Source: Pollenia angustigena (lineage: Eukaryota > Arthropoda > Insecta > Diptera > Polleniidae). Taken from it: 64,000 nucleotides of DNA. The position numbers and the translations under genes are program-made. Where the stretch lies: positions 97,736,151 to 97,800,150 of the forward strand of contig OV884060.1 in NCBI GenBank assembly GCA_930367215.1, written 5' to 3'. The notes under the pieces were generated by a model. It did not search any database. It was not told the origin of the DNA and saw only the letters and a program-made list of their open reading frames with translations. Shown in pieces: positions 10,735 through 22,389 of this stretch; position 1 is the stretch's first letter; each line of letters opens with the position of its first letter.

Positions 10735-11508
10735 TAGGGCACTCAAACGGTTAACTTTTGTTCGATTAATCGATTAATTTTGGGCGATTAACTGTTCGAA
10801 TAATTCTAAATGGCTTATTTTCGATTAACAAATAATTCTAATAATTTATGTCGATTAATCGATAATCGAAAATTTGTTTTTTCACGGTATTAGTTTTTTT
10901 TCTTTTATGTATAAACATAAGCCGGAACTTTTCCTTCGAAGATAAATTTTTTTAAATATATTTCAAAGACTGAAACCAAAGAGCTTGGGAACAATTTATT
11001 TTTAAGATTGTTTAGTACAGACTTTTACAACAATGATTAAGATTAAGAAGATGATATTTAACAAGACTATAAAAAGTTTTAAAATTGTTTTTTAGAAGAC
11101 AAGTTTTAGAGAAGAGAAGAAAAAGAACAGAGAAATTGGATATGCTTTTTACGTCAACAATAATTAAAAAAAATCGCTTCAAAATCAAGTTTCATAAAAA
11201 CAAAAGAAAGAAATCGCTTTAACAAAAACATTAAAGCTGTATACGATTTTTAAAGCTTATCTTGAATTTTGATGCTATTTTTATTTAAAAAGTTTTCCTG
11301 TTTATACATGAAGTACTTGAGATAAATTGTTTTTAATTTTTAAATAAAATTTTTATGTTAAACAATTTAAAAACTAGACAAAATTAAAATTATTCGATTA
11401 ACCTAATAATATTAACTTGTTCGATTATTGTTCGATTACATTTTTACCTCAAATAATAATTCGCGCGATACATCGATTAATACAACTCTCGATTAATTGA
11501 ATACCCCA
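10735..11508. mobile_element. hAT-like element, CGATTAATCGA-rich, near-perfect 8-bp TSD
   Basis: The left end is TAGGGCACTCAAACGGTTAA and the right end, reverse-complemented, is TGGGGTATTCAATTAATCGA. CTATTTAT (10727-10734) and CTATTAAT (11509-11516) form a 7/8 TSD. Both subterminal regions are dense in GTTAACCGATTAATCG-like words. Two other hAT-like elements here (30.2 kb and 46.4 kb) share these subterminal words, so they may be related. The interior shows no coding sequence. Confidence 0.75.
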
Positions 11509-11516
11509 CTATTAAT

Positions 11517-11660
11517 ACAGATAAAATAGCTTTTAACGAAATCAAAATCAAAGATGTGAATAAAGTAAAACAATATATTCCCGATGAGTACGATTACTTT
11601 TGTAGGGAACTGCTTGAATGGCCCATGACAGAAGCAGTAGGGAATGATTCTTATGAATAG
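11517..11660 (+). pseudogene. C-terminal tail of an unidentified transposon protein
   Basis: Immediately right of the hAT-like element one frame reads FNEIKIKDVNKVKQYIPDEY, then DYFCRELLEWPMTEA, and ends at TAG. The pattern of a lysine-rich stretch, then D-x-x-K-x-x-x-Y-I-P-x-E-Y-x-x-F, then L-x-W-P resembles tails of the uncharacterised arthropod transposon proteins noted at 8.6 kb. The frame continues leftward across the hAT insertion site for a few codons. The identification is weak. Confidence 0.35.
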
Positions 11661-12331
11661 TTTAATATTTAAGATAATTTTAATCAATAGTATAAAAATA
11701 CGCCTGCGGCTGTTTGGTAATAGATTAATGGAAATAAGTTCACGTTCTCTTTAATGTATTTGCGAACCACGATAGGGGTTAATATTTTATGATTTTTATA
11801 ATTGAATTTTAATGCTATTAAGTGCAGATAGGGGTTAACTTAATGTACCATATTTGAGTACATAAGTGAGCTAAGAAACAAGTGTAAAAAGTGTCATCTT
11901 AGACAACTTAAGCTTAAAGTCAGTTGACTCTCTCAAAGATCAGGACATAAAGCTTGCAATTTTTAATTATCCATAACTAACTGATTTAATTGATTATCCC
12001 AAAATGAATGTTTTGAAGTAGTTTCCTTTCTGCACTTGGCTATTCATATGTTGTTGTATGGAACAAAAAAGGTCTCAGTCTCTTCCGTCAGTTTATCTTT
12101 TTCCAGTAATATTGAAGTCAACTTTCCACGCCTCCGAACTTTCAAAGTTCTACATTATTTTTACCGAAATCAGCAATATCGATATGCTTAATCGAACTTT
12201 GACTTCTCTAAATTTCCATATCAATTCTTTTGGACCAATTAAATACATCTTCAAACTTGTATGGCAAAACAAACTGTGCGGACAGATGAATTAGACACTT
12301 TTTAAAAGAGTAGATTGCATTTAATATAACG

Positions 12332-12452
12332 AAAAGGTGTCCGCAATAAACGTAGAATTTCTCATGAAATTAAGAAAGTAATTCACGATATGGAACAACT
12401 GGTTCAAAAATTTATTCCATATAATAATGACTTTTTATTTTACGTAGCTTAA
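12332..12452 (+). pseudogene. possible second transposon-protein C-terminal tail
   Basis: The frame gives GVRNKRRISHEIKKVIHDME, then QLVQKFIPYNNDFLF before TAA. It has the same general pattern (basic stretch, D-x-x-x-L-V-x-x-F-I-P-x-x-x-x-F) as the tail at 11.5 kb. It is short and could be chance. Confidence 0.22.
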
Positions 12453-13130
12453 ACAGAAATTTAACTCGATAACCACATTTATATATGATGTTGTGAGGGT
12501 AATTTTGAAGGTGGATTTTTTTTTTTGAGAGAAAATGTAACATATTTGGAAGTTCACTTTAGGATAGACTTTTCCCAGCTAGCATAGGCTGTTTATTTAG
12601 ACGATTATATTTAATAAACAACTTCTAAAAGAATAACATATAGTTTTTGTATTTATTAGTTTTTTATGCAATTTCTCACACGCTTGTCTTTTAATCTTGG
12701 AATGAACCATTTGCGACTTTCTGTTTGAGTCATATAACAATTACTGAACTATTGAAACATGAAAATCATATTGCCAAAATAATTTCAATAAAACAACCCG
12801 ACCTAAGGATCTGCCAAAAAGATTTTCTAAGAGGATGGTGTTGAGTTCGCGATCTAAACCCTAATCCAGTCAACATGTGCCTCTCAGGCACATTTTTTAT
12901 TTGAAAATGTTGTAACTTCCTTAAATATAATAACTTATTCTTGCTGCTCTCTCCTTCTTTTATATGTTTTGTTTAAGATTTTAAAATACTTTGTTACCAA
13001 CTTAAACCTGTCATAATGTGCCTACCAGACTCATACGGCCACCTTAACAATTATTACTTCAAATGAGATATTAGTTAACAAGAAAATAATATTTTGTAAC
13101 GGAAATCCCCCTTACGTTGTTGTAGTTTTC
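12453..13130. other. no recognised feature
   Basis: AT-rich sequence. ATGTGCCT words occur twice (about 12873 and 13017), and I see no coding frame with recognisable motifs. Confidence 0.35.
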
Positions 13131-13139
13131 CGGTTTTTT

Positions 13140-13495
13140 AATCAGAAAGATTTGAGGACAAGTTTGCTCCTATTCCCGATATTTGGGAATGCATCAATAA
13201 AAACTTCCTAACGTCATATACACCTGTTGCTTATCTGCAAATTGAACAATTTGTGCCGTTAAGAGGGCGTGTATTATTTCGGCAGGTCATTCAATCAATG
13301 CCAGACGAATACGACCTAAATATTTTTTTTTTCGTTTGTAATGCAGAATCATGATGTCATCTTCAATAAATTCCTTATCTCCGACAAGAAGGTGCTCAAA
13401 AATGAAAAAATGTCGCTAGGAGGATTGTTGAAGAACTCTGCAAACCGTTTGACAAAACAAACCGAAACATCACATTTCGCATCATTTGAAAAAGT
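13140..13495 (+). pseudogene. piggyBac-type transposase relic
   Basis: The frame reads FAPIPDIWECINKNFLTSYT, then PVAYLQIEQFVPLRGRVLFR and VIQSMPDEYDLNIFFFVCNA, ending in a stop. This is the core of the piggyBac DDD domain (Tnp_1_7), which normally has Y-x-P-x-x-x-x-T-V-D-E-Q-L-x-x-F-R-G-R-C-x-F-R-x-Y-I-P-x-K-P. The catalytic aspartate of V-D-E-Q is missing here (IEQF, one residue short). About 90 bases downstream a second patch, RIVEELCKPFDKTNRNITF, matches the next conserved block with N-x-T before the expected D-N-F-F. Several stops separate the patches. No TTAA-flanked ends were identified. Confidence 0.72.
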
Positions 13496-14313
13496 TTATC
13501 GAGTGTTGACCTAACCTGTGATGACCCATTTATGAGAATATGAGCCGAGTTTATTGAATCAAGTAAATATGCTTAATGTGCCCAACAAAGTTAAAGAATG
13601 TTCGCAGTCTAGAAAAATGCTTGCAACGACTATTATTCAAAAAATGGAAACTTACACCCAAATCTTTGTATTTCTTTTTAAAAGCAACTTCCAAAAACTT
13701 GTTAATTTTTTACCATGTTTCTTTTGCTTTGCAGCCAGAGTTGATTCCCTTATATATGCACATATGTTATGTATTGATCAGGGCGAATTCATCCCAGGTA
13801 ATCTCGGTACTACAACAAGTACAACTCGTACAAAAACCACAAGCAATTTGTTTTTGTAAAATCATTGTACAATGTCAAAAACAGAAATAAAACAAAACAG
13901 AAACAAAGATATAAAAAGAGAATAAACAAAATTTTGACATCCAACGGTGATTTTAGCTAATATCAGCAGGGCTTATAAGACCGCCTGTAATAAATTCGCC
14001 TGCTATTGATTTTTTTAAATTATTATATTAAATTTTTTTATTTTTCTATATTTCAATTAGCACTTGTCACTTTAAAAAAAGTATAAAACACAAATAAAAA
14101 ACCACAAATAAGTGCAAAGAGGAATGTCAAAAAAAAAAAATGCACGGAAAATCCGATTCATGTCTTTCTTTCACCCTGCTTACTTTTCTACCCCTATCGC
14201 CGGCAAACGAAAAAGACATGATTTAAAAATAGGGAAAGAAATCATCGAGAAAATTGGGTTTTACAATTCTTCATAATATTCGCGATCACAAACTAGCGAA
14301 CTAGAATATACGC
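13496..14313. other. no supported gene
   Basis: Two overlapping ~100-codon open frames at 13554-13890 contain no recognisable motif. They could be eroded piggyBac 3' sequence but I cannot show that. The rest is AT-rich with poly-A runs. Confidence 0.3.
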
Positions 14314-15401
14314 TAGGGCTGCCAGAAGTTTGAACCTAGCAACCAGGACACAAAGAAAAAATTGATAAAAAAATTACACCAACAAAAAAGTTTTTTTTAA
14401 TACATACATATGTATGTATATGTTAAAACCATCCATTTTTAATTTTTGAATCCAACAATATATGAGGCTATTAGCGCAGAAATGGTGTAAGAAATGTTCT
14501 TTGCACTGTTCTTTACAGTTCAATAGTCGAGCTAGCCAAAACAGATGGCGCTAGAAACATTGTTTTGCAAGAGTAGTGTTAACTCCTCATTATCTCATAA
14601 TAAGTAGTCTGGGGTTACACCACTTCGGCGCTGATAGCCTCATATATAAAAAAATTTACGTGTACTTCATGTACATAAAAATGATGAAAAATAAAAAAGG
14701 TGGGCTTAAAATGTTCTAAACTATAATACTGCTCAGAAGATTGCACTTTTTCTAGAACTTAATTTTGGTCTTTGATATAGTTATAAAACAGGCAGCATGT
14801 CATATTAAAATTAAACTTACATTGAATAATACTCTCCAGTGTTTAAGTCTTTAACGAGTTTCTTTCTTTAGTCCATTGAGCAGAATAAGTACTCAACTTG
14901 AAAAAATCTAAATCTTTTGATTTTTCTTCAACCAACTCGGCAATCAAACTCATCAATTGACAAAGCCATACACGCTTTGATTTGGTCAACAGCCGACTCA
15001 GTTGACAATTGAATTGAAACGTGTATAGGCTGCTTTAGAGAAAGCAATTTTTCGGTTTTCGATAACTTATAAAAGTTGTTTACACGGTATAACTTTTTAC
15101 AGCAACTAGTTGAAACAACATTTGAAAGAGGTTCGAGTCTCATCTATTATTATTGAAAGCTTTTATTTAAACAACGTTTACACCAGATAACAGTTGAATT
15201 TAATTAAAGTTGTTTATACAATTGCCTTATGATAGCAGTGTTATAACAGAAACCTTTGTTAACAACTAAAACCAGCCAAAAACTAATTTTTTGTCTTGAA
15301 CTGTACAAAAAACCAGGACAATTTAATAGTGGACCAGGACACCAGGACAAGTAGTCTTAAACCAGGACAATCCTGGAAAACCAGGACGTATGGCAGGCCT
15401 A
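14314..15401. mobile_element. hAT-like element with CCAGGACA subterminal repeats and perfect 8-bp TSD
   Basis: The left end is TAGGGCTGCCAGAAG and the right end, reverse-complemented, is TAGGCCTGCCATACG. ATATACGC is duplicated at 14306-14313 and 15402-15409. The right subterminal region has five ACCAGGACA copies between 15310 and 15388, and one lies near the left end at 14340. It contains no transposase and holds a nested MITE at 14461-14644. Confidence 0.82.
14461..14644. mobile_element. MITE with 30-bp TIRs and TA target site
   Basis: TATGAGGCTATTAGCGC and its inverse close the element, with pairing over 30 bases and a few mismatches. TA lies on both sides (14459-14460, 14645-14646). A TA target and short length fit a Tc1/mariner-type MITE. 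It sits inside the hAT-like element at 14.3-15.4 kb and is therefore younger. Confidence 0.7.
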
Positions 15402-15409
15402 ATATACGC

Positions 15410-17753
15410 ATATGTGACGCGAAAAATAAATTTAAATTTGGTGTACCATCACTAAGCGTGTTGGTATTGGTCTCATTTGAAAGCGACACATCTCAACCTT
15501 GTTGGTCTTGTTTTGTGTAGTTTTTTTTTACTGTCCCCTTTACCTTACTGGTCCCTTTCTCTATGCGCTGTCACATATATACAATACTAATTTATTTTTT
15601 AGCAAACATTTTCCGAAATTCATAAAAAATTATGTTCTTTCGGGAATAAAAACAGGAATGTATGTGTTATTCTTTTTACACAAAAAGGATTGCATAAACA
15701 ATTTTAAAGAGCAGTAAAACAATGTGCAACTAACAATTATTTCAATTTGGCTCCTTTATTTTAAATATTTTACTATTTATTTAACGAATGTCCTTCATAA
15801 GATACCCATTAATACACAGATAATCATTCAATATGTGAAACAATAGTATTTTTCGAAAAATTTTTAGGAAAGCACACAAAAGAGATGAGAGTTTGATCAT
15901 GTGCTTAATGCCAGGAAAAACACATTTAATGTCATTATGGCTGCGAAGTGTTTTTCCACTCGAAATTTCATTATTTTCTTTCGTTAAATCTGCTTTAGTC
16001 CATAAATCTGGTTAATTATGTTTATGTACGATGTTGTTGTCCTGTTGTCGTGCGTCGCGCCATTAAGTAAATTATTTCTTAGAATTTTATTAAACAAATG
16101 TCTATTAAAATATTGTACAAGTATTTTCTTTGGTTTTCATGTATTGGTGTGAGTTTATGAGATGATAACGCGACCGACAATGCCCTTAATTTTTGTGTAC
16201 AGATAGTATTTACCGTTAATATTCATTCCTGCTGCGTTGCATTTAGTCTATGTAAATCCTTTTTCGTTTCCTTTCTCAAATTTCATTGAGTTTGATTGGT
16301 AAATACAAAAAGATGCGCCAACAGACCTCATGGATGCATTTCATTATTGAAGGCATTGGCATTTTGATGTTGAAGTGACCGTGCTCTGCAGTTGTAGCAC
16401 ATGCGGTAGTCATGTGATGAACAGATTAGAGTTGGGATTAATATTATTTGTTTTTTCTTTTCTTTCTTTGTCCTCTGCCTTGCTTGGTAACTAACCATGG
16501 AAAATTGTAGCGATAAAAAGATTTTCACGCCTGTCAAAGGAACTATTGATATTTGACAAAAATATGTCTATTATCCCTAATTCAAAGAATAATTAAATTA
16601 TTTATAGGAAGACATTGTATCAAGAAGTTTTTGAGAAAACATTTACGTAATTAATAAAGAAGGGATACAAATAGCTAAATGTTATAATTTTTTCAAGCCA
16701 AATATTTATTAAGCTTTAACAAAAAAAACAAAAACGTTTTATTCAAATATATTTATATGCACGTATGTATCCATCTAAATGCAAATTTTCGTTAAGGTAT
16801 GTAAACAGTTCATATGCACGTATATGTGCATATCAGTTGCACACGGTATTTAAAACATTACGTGAAAAAAATTGAGTGCGCTTAAATAAAACCAGTTTGT
16901 TAAAATAACCCTTTTTTTTAGTGCCATCACAATGGTCATCCTATAAAAGACAAGCGTTGCCAAATATAACCACAGAGTCGATATTATCCAAAAGATACAC
17001 ACATGTACCTACGTAAGTATGTTCATAATTGTATGCTTAATACCTCCATGAGAGTGAGTATAAAGTAAACCCAGTTTGGTACTCAAAACTTGTCTTTTTT
17101 TCATTCGTTTATCTGACTGTACGATGGCGCAGGAATGCTTTGGATGTACATTTCTGTATGTGTATCTACATATGAATGTATGTATTTATGTACTTATTTA
17201 TATAATTTTGTACCTGTATTTCATTTATACCTTCATGCATTCGTAATTGTAGTTGTTGTTTTCGCGCGTTGTTACGGTTTTAATTGCAACACATTTAGCA
17301 CAAAAAAATTCAGATACTTGCGTGAAAGATACGATAACTTTACCAGAAGAAAATGGACGAAAAAACACGAATTGTGAAAACTGTAACATTTTTTGGAAAA
17401 GAACAACCAAACAAAATTTTATTGAAAAGTTAAATTATGTAAAGTTCAAGATTATTCGACTTTTTCGGATGGATGAAAAAACAAACGAATATATTTTTGA
17501 AAAAAAAAAATTTATGCCAGTGCTACTGGCTTTTCAGTAAAACAAGAAAATATTGTTTCAGTTAAGGTTTTTATTTAGAAAACTAATTTTCTATACAAAA
17601 AAAAAATTATCTAGGTAATTTTTCCACGGTATTTAATTTTTATATAAAACAAAAAACTGAGTTTAATTACTTACCTTAGATAATTGGTAATTTATACTAT
17701 AAGTACTGCCTCAAATTTTTTGGAAATTATTAATAGATTTTATTTCATTGCCT
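15410..17753. other. no supported gene; least repetitive stretch of the window
   Basis: 15870-16540 has more even base composition and few repeats, and could be unique host intergenic or intronic DNA. 16740-16840 and 17130-17240 are TATGTACATA-type microsatellites. Open frames at 15296-15717 and 17253-17540 lack known motifs and are not called. Confidence 0.35.
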
Positions 17754-18900
17754 TCACCACAGGTGGCGGAAAAGGGGATATATAAGTTTGTCATTCCGTT
17801 TGCTATTTCTATTGATGTGAGACCCTGTTAAGTATATATAAATATTCTGGGTCCTTATAAGAAGAGAAGTTGATTTAACGATGTCCGTCTGTCTGTCTGT
17901 TCGTTGAAATGGGTTTTCCGAAGACCCCAGATGTGATAAGGTCTTGATATTTATATATTTATGTCAAATATAATGCGGAATTGTTTGCTATTCAGCCAAA
18001 TCGGTCCACAAATGGCTGAGATATGAGCAAAAACCACGACTGCTGTTTTTGTTTTATTACTTTATTTTTATGTAGTATATCTGGAGATCGAACGATGCCA
18101 AAATGATCAGAGAGATCGAACTGTTCGGACGTGTTAATTAAGTAGCTCCCCGCAATAACAATTGTTTCACTTCTGTGATTAAAATAAAAATAAATACCCA
18201 TTTAACAATTTTATCATTGCAATTGAAAAGTTTGATGAATAGTGATTTCACAAAACAATATACACATTACTTATTATTTAAATGATTTAATAACTAAACT
18301 TAACAAAAATTAAAAACAAAAACAAAACAAACAAAAAATCAAATCAACACAAACACACATATGTGCATTGTTTGCTTAGTAAATGCAACACAAATATAAA
18401 TCTCTTACATCAAATAAAACTCTCTTACTCTTGTGTAAATTAAATATCAAAAACTCTAATAATAACAATAAAAATTAAGAACCATAAATACAACAAAACT
18501 ACTGTTTTTATTTTTGTTTATTATCTCTCTACTGTCGAAAAAAGCTAATAGCTGAACAAAGAAAAAAAAAAATTGATCGAAATTATTTATTTTGGTATCA
18601 TGAAACTCGATTTATCGTATGCAAAAAAATTCGATAGTTTATGCGATACGATAGTATCAAATGTGGTGATTAGACCCCTGGTTATCAAAACACAATATCC
18701 AAAAAATGTGGGCTGTATTGGACAAGTGGGCGTGGCACTCCCGTATGAGGGAATTATAGAATTATGTATATCCAGAGAACGGCAAGTGCTGAAGTTTCCA
18801 AATTAGGTACAAGCATCTTGTTTATCAATACACAATATTCGGCAAAATTTAGATGAAATTGGACAAGTAGGCGTGGAACAAAGCTGAATTATTCATATCT
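17754..18900 (+). repeat. dispersed fly repeat D, copy 1
   Basis: It begins near GGGATATATAAGTTTGTCAT and continues with CATTCCGTTTGC, ATATTCTGGGTCCTTATAAG and ATGTCCGTCTGTCTGTCTG. Later it has GGACAAGTGGGCGTGGCACT. The same ordered blocks recur in this window at 26465-28217, 30056-32053 and 53786-53870. Such GTTTGTCATTCCG...GGGTCCT...ATGTCCGTC sequence is a familiar high-copy dispersed repeat in fly genomes. It does not encode a protein. Boundaries are approximate. Confidence 0.65.
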
Positions 18901-19894
18901 AAAAGGTTTACTTGTTTATATTCATGTTAAGCTAACTGACTGCCCCGGCATGAATTTACTAACGAAAAGTGAAAAGGAGTCAAAATATTATTATTTTACG
19001 TTTCTCCTTAAATTAGCTTTTTCTTAGAAATAATAAGAAGTTAAACTAGGCAATTTAATTGAAACTTAAAAAATTTAAAAATTTTTTCCTTTACAAACCA
19101 TCTCCTGAAAATTTCGAATCAGAACAAAAAAAACCGTTTAATTTTTATATATAAGCTGTTATTTTTGAAACGTTAATTTTTATTATATATATTTACCTTC
19201 TACCCATATTAATTATCATATATTCAAAAGAGTGCGATTTGGCCATAAAATAAACAAATTTATTTTTTTATAAAATGGTATATAAATAAATATTGCAATT
19301 GTTAGATTACAATGTTCCCACTGTACAAATCTTCAAGGCCGATAACAAAATAGAAATATAATTTTATGATGAGTTAACTGCCTTACATTCCACCTATTAT
19401 CACAAATACTTCACAACGCTTATGGCTTATATATAAGTGAATGTTCAAACGTTGGTTTAGTTGAACTAAACTTAAATTTATGTGTTGCTTAATCTTAACA
19501 GCTGTAATGTAGTGCAAAAAATAATAAAGTGGCAGCACTACGATAAATGTTGTCAAATTCATATGGTTTGTATTGGTAGTTTAAACGCAAAATGTTATGC
19601 GTTTATAGTTGGTTTAAATGTATACTAAATTATAGATTTACTGGGTTTTACACATTTAAAACCAAAAAGAGAGTTTAACTTGCACTGATTTATTGGCCCT
19701 TAGTGTAACAGAGAAATTTGTTACAATTCAAAAATCCATCTGCAGATACAAATTTTAATAAAGAAACATAAAGCTTAAGCTATAAATAAAGAAACAGTAG
19801 AAAATATAACTAACAATTTTACATAGTCCCATATTCGGGCTCTCAAGAATATTACTTATCTATATACAATATTTACATTACACAGTACAACAGC
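18901..19894. other. no recognised gene
   Basis: AT-rich sequence with short self-similar words (GTTGGTTTAGTTGAACTAAAC near 19450, GTTGGTTTAAATG near 19610). No TIR or coding frame could be supported. Confidence 0.3.
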
Positions 19895-19897
19895 CAA

Positions 19898-20390
19898 TCT
19901 GGGGGGTGAGAAATTCCAAGTCAGGGTGATGGTACTAGGTCAGTATAGTAAAACCCTCAAAGGGTTTGGCGTTCGTATGTGTTAGTTTTTTTTTTTAAAG
20001 ACATTTTAAATTTTTTCCTTATCTTGATGTTTTTTCGCTTAGTTGTAACATTTTGGCAAAAACGTAGTTTAACATAACTCGAGAACCACATGTCCGATTT
20101 TGATGAAACAAATTTAGAAAAATTAAGAATTACAATTTCTCTAATCTGTTTCTATACTGTTTTCCTATATGTGCAACACTTTCGAAGTTAAAAATGAATG
20201 TATGAAGAAAAAAAATATTTTTTGCCCAAAAAATTTAAATTTTTTATTTTTAATTCATAAAAAATCCAAAACAGTAAAAAAAGTTTCAAGTTCTATTACT
20301 TTCACGTGAAGTCGCATAACCTATTAAATATATGAGACATAAATCATGAAAATCGATGAACGCGTTTCGCTTTTATTAACAATTAAGTGA
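19898..20390 (+). repeat. left long TIR of the 2.95-kb transposon
   Basis: It pairs with 22390-22851 in inverted orientation over almost its whole length. There are many small substitutions and short indels, so the two arms are clearly not identical. The promoter of the internal gene should lie in this arm, because the ATG is only ~28 bases inside its inner edge. I see no unambiguous core promoter. Confidence 0.75.
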
Positions 20391-20417
20391 AGTACTGATT
20401 TTGTTCAAACATACGAG

Positions 20418-22219
20418 ATGTACTTCAACCAAAATGTTATAGTGAACGAAAATTGGGTACCAAATATAGTGTGTAAAAGCTGCTACAACCGTCTAATGGA
20501 TTGGAAAAATAGAAGACGTGAAAGTATGCCATTCGGTATCCCAATGACTTGGACTAATCCTGGCGAAGGTCACAATCCATTGAATTGCTATGCATGTGCG
20601 AATAAAGGAGCCGCAAAAAGGATAAGAAAATCGTATAATTACGTTGGTGTTGCAAGTGCCGCAACACCATTGCCTCATTCGGACCACATTCCTGTGGCAA
20701 AAGCTTTTAGCCCAGATATTTTCTCTTCTACGACTGCTCAGACATATCATGCACGTGATGATCCCCCATATGAGCCATCAGTATCCAATGAGCCAATTTT
20801 AATAAATCAAAATAAGCTTGATTCAATTGTTGCCAAGTTGGAATTAACACAGCATAAATCGGAAGAGCAGGCTTCCATTTTGAAATCAAACAATTTGTTG
20901 GCACCCGGTGTGAAAGTCACAGCTTATCGAAGTCGCCAGGCAACACTCCCAAGTTTATTCCTTGTGAATGATGAAAAAACTTCTGCATATTGCCCGGATG
21001 TAGGAAAATTGATGGACGCAATGGAAATAAAATATGAAGCAGATGACTGCAGATTATTTATTGACAGTTCAAAACTCAGCTTGAAGGCGGTTTTACTGCA
21101 TAAGACCAATAAAAAACCTTCAGTTCCAATCGCCTATAGTACAGAAACGAAAGAAACATATGATGCACTGGAAAATATTTTAAAAATGGTTAACTACGCC
21201 AAACATATGTGGCGCATATGCTGCGATTTAAAAGTTGTAGCAATGCTTTGCGGTCTTCAAAGCGGCTATATAAAATATATGTGCTTTTTGTGCGATTGGG
21301 ACACACGATTTTCCGGTGACCAATATGCATGCCACGGATGGAAACTCAGAGAGCACAGCAGATTACAAACGGCCAATATTATTCGTGAGCCTCTAGTGCC
21401 GAAGGAGAAGATATTGCTGCCTCCACTGCATATTAAACTTGGAATTGTTAAGAATTTTATCAAAACTGTCGCCAAAAGAGATGAAGTTTTCTTGTGTTTG
21501 AAACTAATTTACCCGAGACTCAGTGAAAGTAAAATTAAAGAAGGTAAGTTATAATATCACATTCATTTCCCATGATTTTCCATCTTAACAAATTAATTTT
21601 TTCCAATCAGGCGTACTAAATGGTCCAGATATACGAAAGCTGATTAAAAGTGACGCATTCAACAATATTTTGATTGACGCTGAATTGAATGCATGGCTGG
21701 CAGTCAAAGAAGTAATAGAAGGCTTGTTGGGAAAGCATCGTTCTAACAACTACGATGTTTCTGTCGCAAGGATGTTAAGAGCATTCTCGGAAATTGGTGT
21801 CCACATGTCCTTGAAAATCCGTTATTTACATCATCATCTGGACTACTTCAGCAAGCAATTGGCTACCGAATCTGATGAACAAGGTGAACGCTATCATCAA
21901 GTTGCTATGCCATTTGAAATAAGGTAATACTGATTTTTTATTTTGTCAAACTCATTTTAATAAAACAAAAACTTACAGATATAGAGGCAAAAAGTCGCCG
22001 AGTGCAATAATTGCGGAAATTTGCTGGTGGAGTAAGCTTGTGTGGCAAGACAAGGATGATCTTGATGATAAAGAATTTTCAGGAGATGCAGAAGGGCCAA
22101 CAGTGGAGTCACACATTGACATTATGTGTAGTTCAGAAACTGATGATAGCGATGAATGCGATGCCACTAGTCTCGAACAACCACCATCGAAAAAGTCTAG
22201 GCAATATTTATTAAAATAA
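20418..22219 (+). CDS. 559-codon three-exon transposase-like protein, uncharacterised arthropod family
   Basis: Exons are 20418-21543, 21611-21923 and 21979-22219. Both introns are short, start GTAAGT/GTAATA, end CAG and join in frame. The spliced frame has no stop or frameshift before TAA, and AATAAA follows. Residues C19/C22 and C57/C60 with MPFGIPMTW between them form a putative zinc site. LFIDSSK (D216), CCDLK (D270) and a C289-x-x-C292 pair followed by DWD come next, then LPPLHIKLG, SESKIKEG, MSLKIRYLHHHLDYF and SDEQGERYHQ (D464, E465, E468). I recall this motif order from a very repetitive, unnamed protein family in arthropod genomes. D216, D270 and a late D/E would suit a DDE/RNase H-fold nuclease, but that role is inference. 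The family normally has an extra N-terminal cysteine segment missing here. The acidic, basic-ended C-terminus could carry an NLS (PPSKKSR). Confidence 0.8.
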
Positions 22220-22389
22220 ATAAAAATAAATAAATAAAATAAAAATAAAAAATTATAAAAATGTTTACTTAATTTTTTTAGTAGTTTATGGCCAGAAGTC
22301 TGGAGTTATTGGGGAAAATTTATAAAAAAGGCGATAAATGACACTTTTTTGAATAAAAACAAATATCAATATTCTTGTCAAAATGGGAT

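Noticed and set aside
12058..12294. 78-codon open frame
   Set aside because: No motif or family resemblance.
15128..15150. GAGGTTCGAGTCTC, a B-box-like word
   Set aside because: No A-box at proper distance and no cloverleaf. It lies inside a hAT-like element.
15870..16100. possible host exon or regulatory element in less repetitive sequence
   Set aside because: More balanced composition only. No splice-bounded coding frame, and no conserved motif that can be judged without comparison.
17253..17540. 95-codon frame with a hydrophobic start and a C-x-x-C pair
   Set aside because: A secreted peptide is conceivable, but there is no repeat, homolog or signal beyond length. The frame ends in a low-complexity lysine run.
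18573..18806. 77-codon frame
   Set aside because: It lies within dispersed repeat D, whose other copies do not keep this frame.
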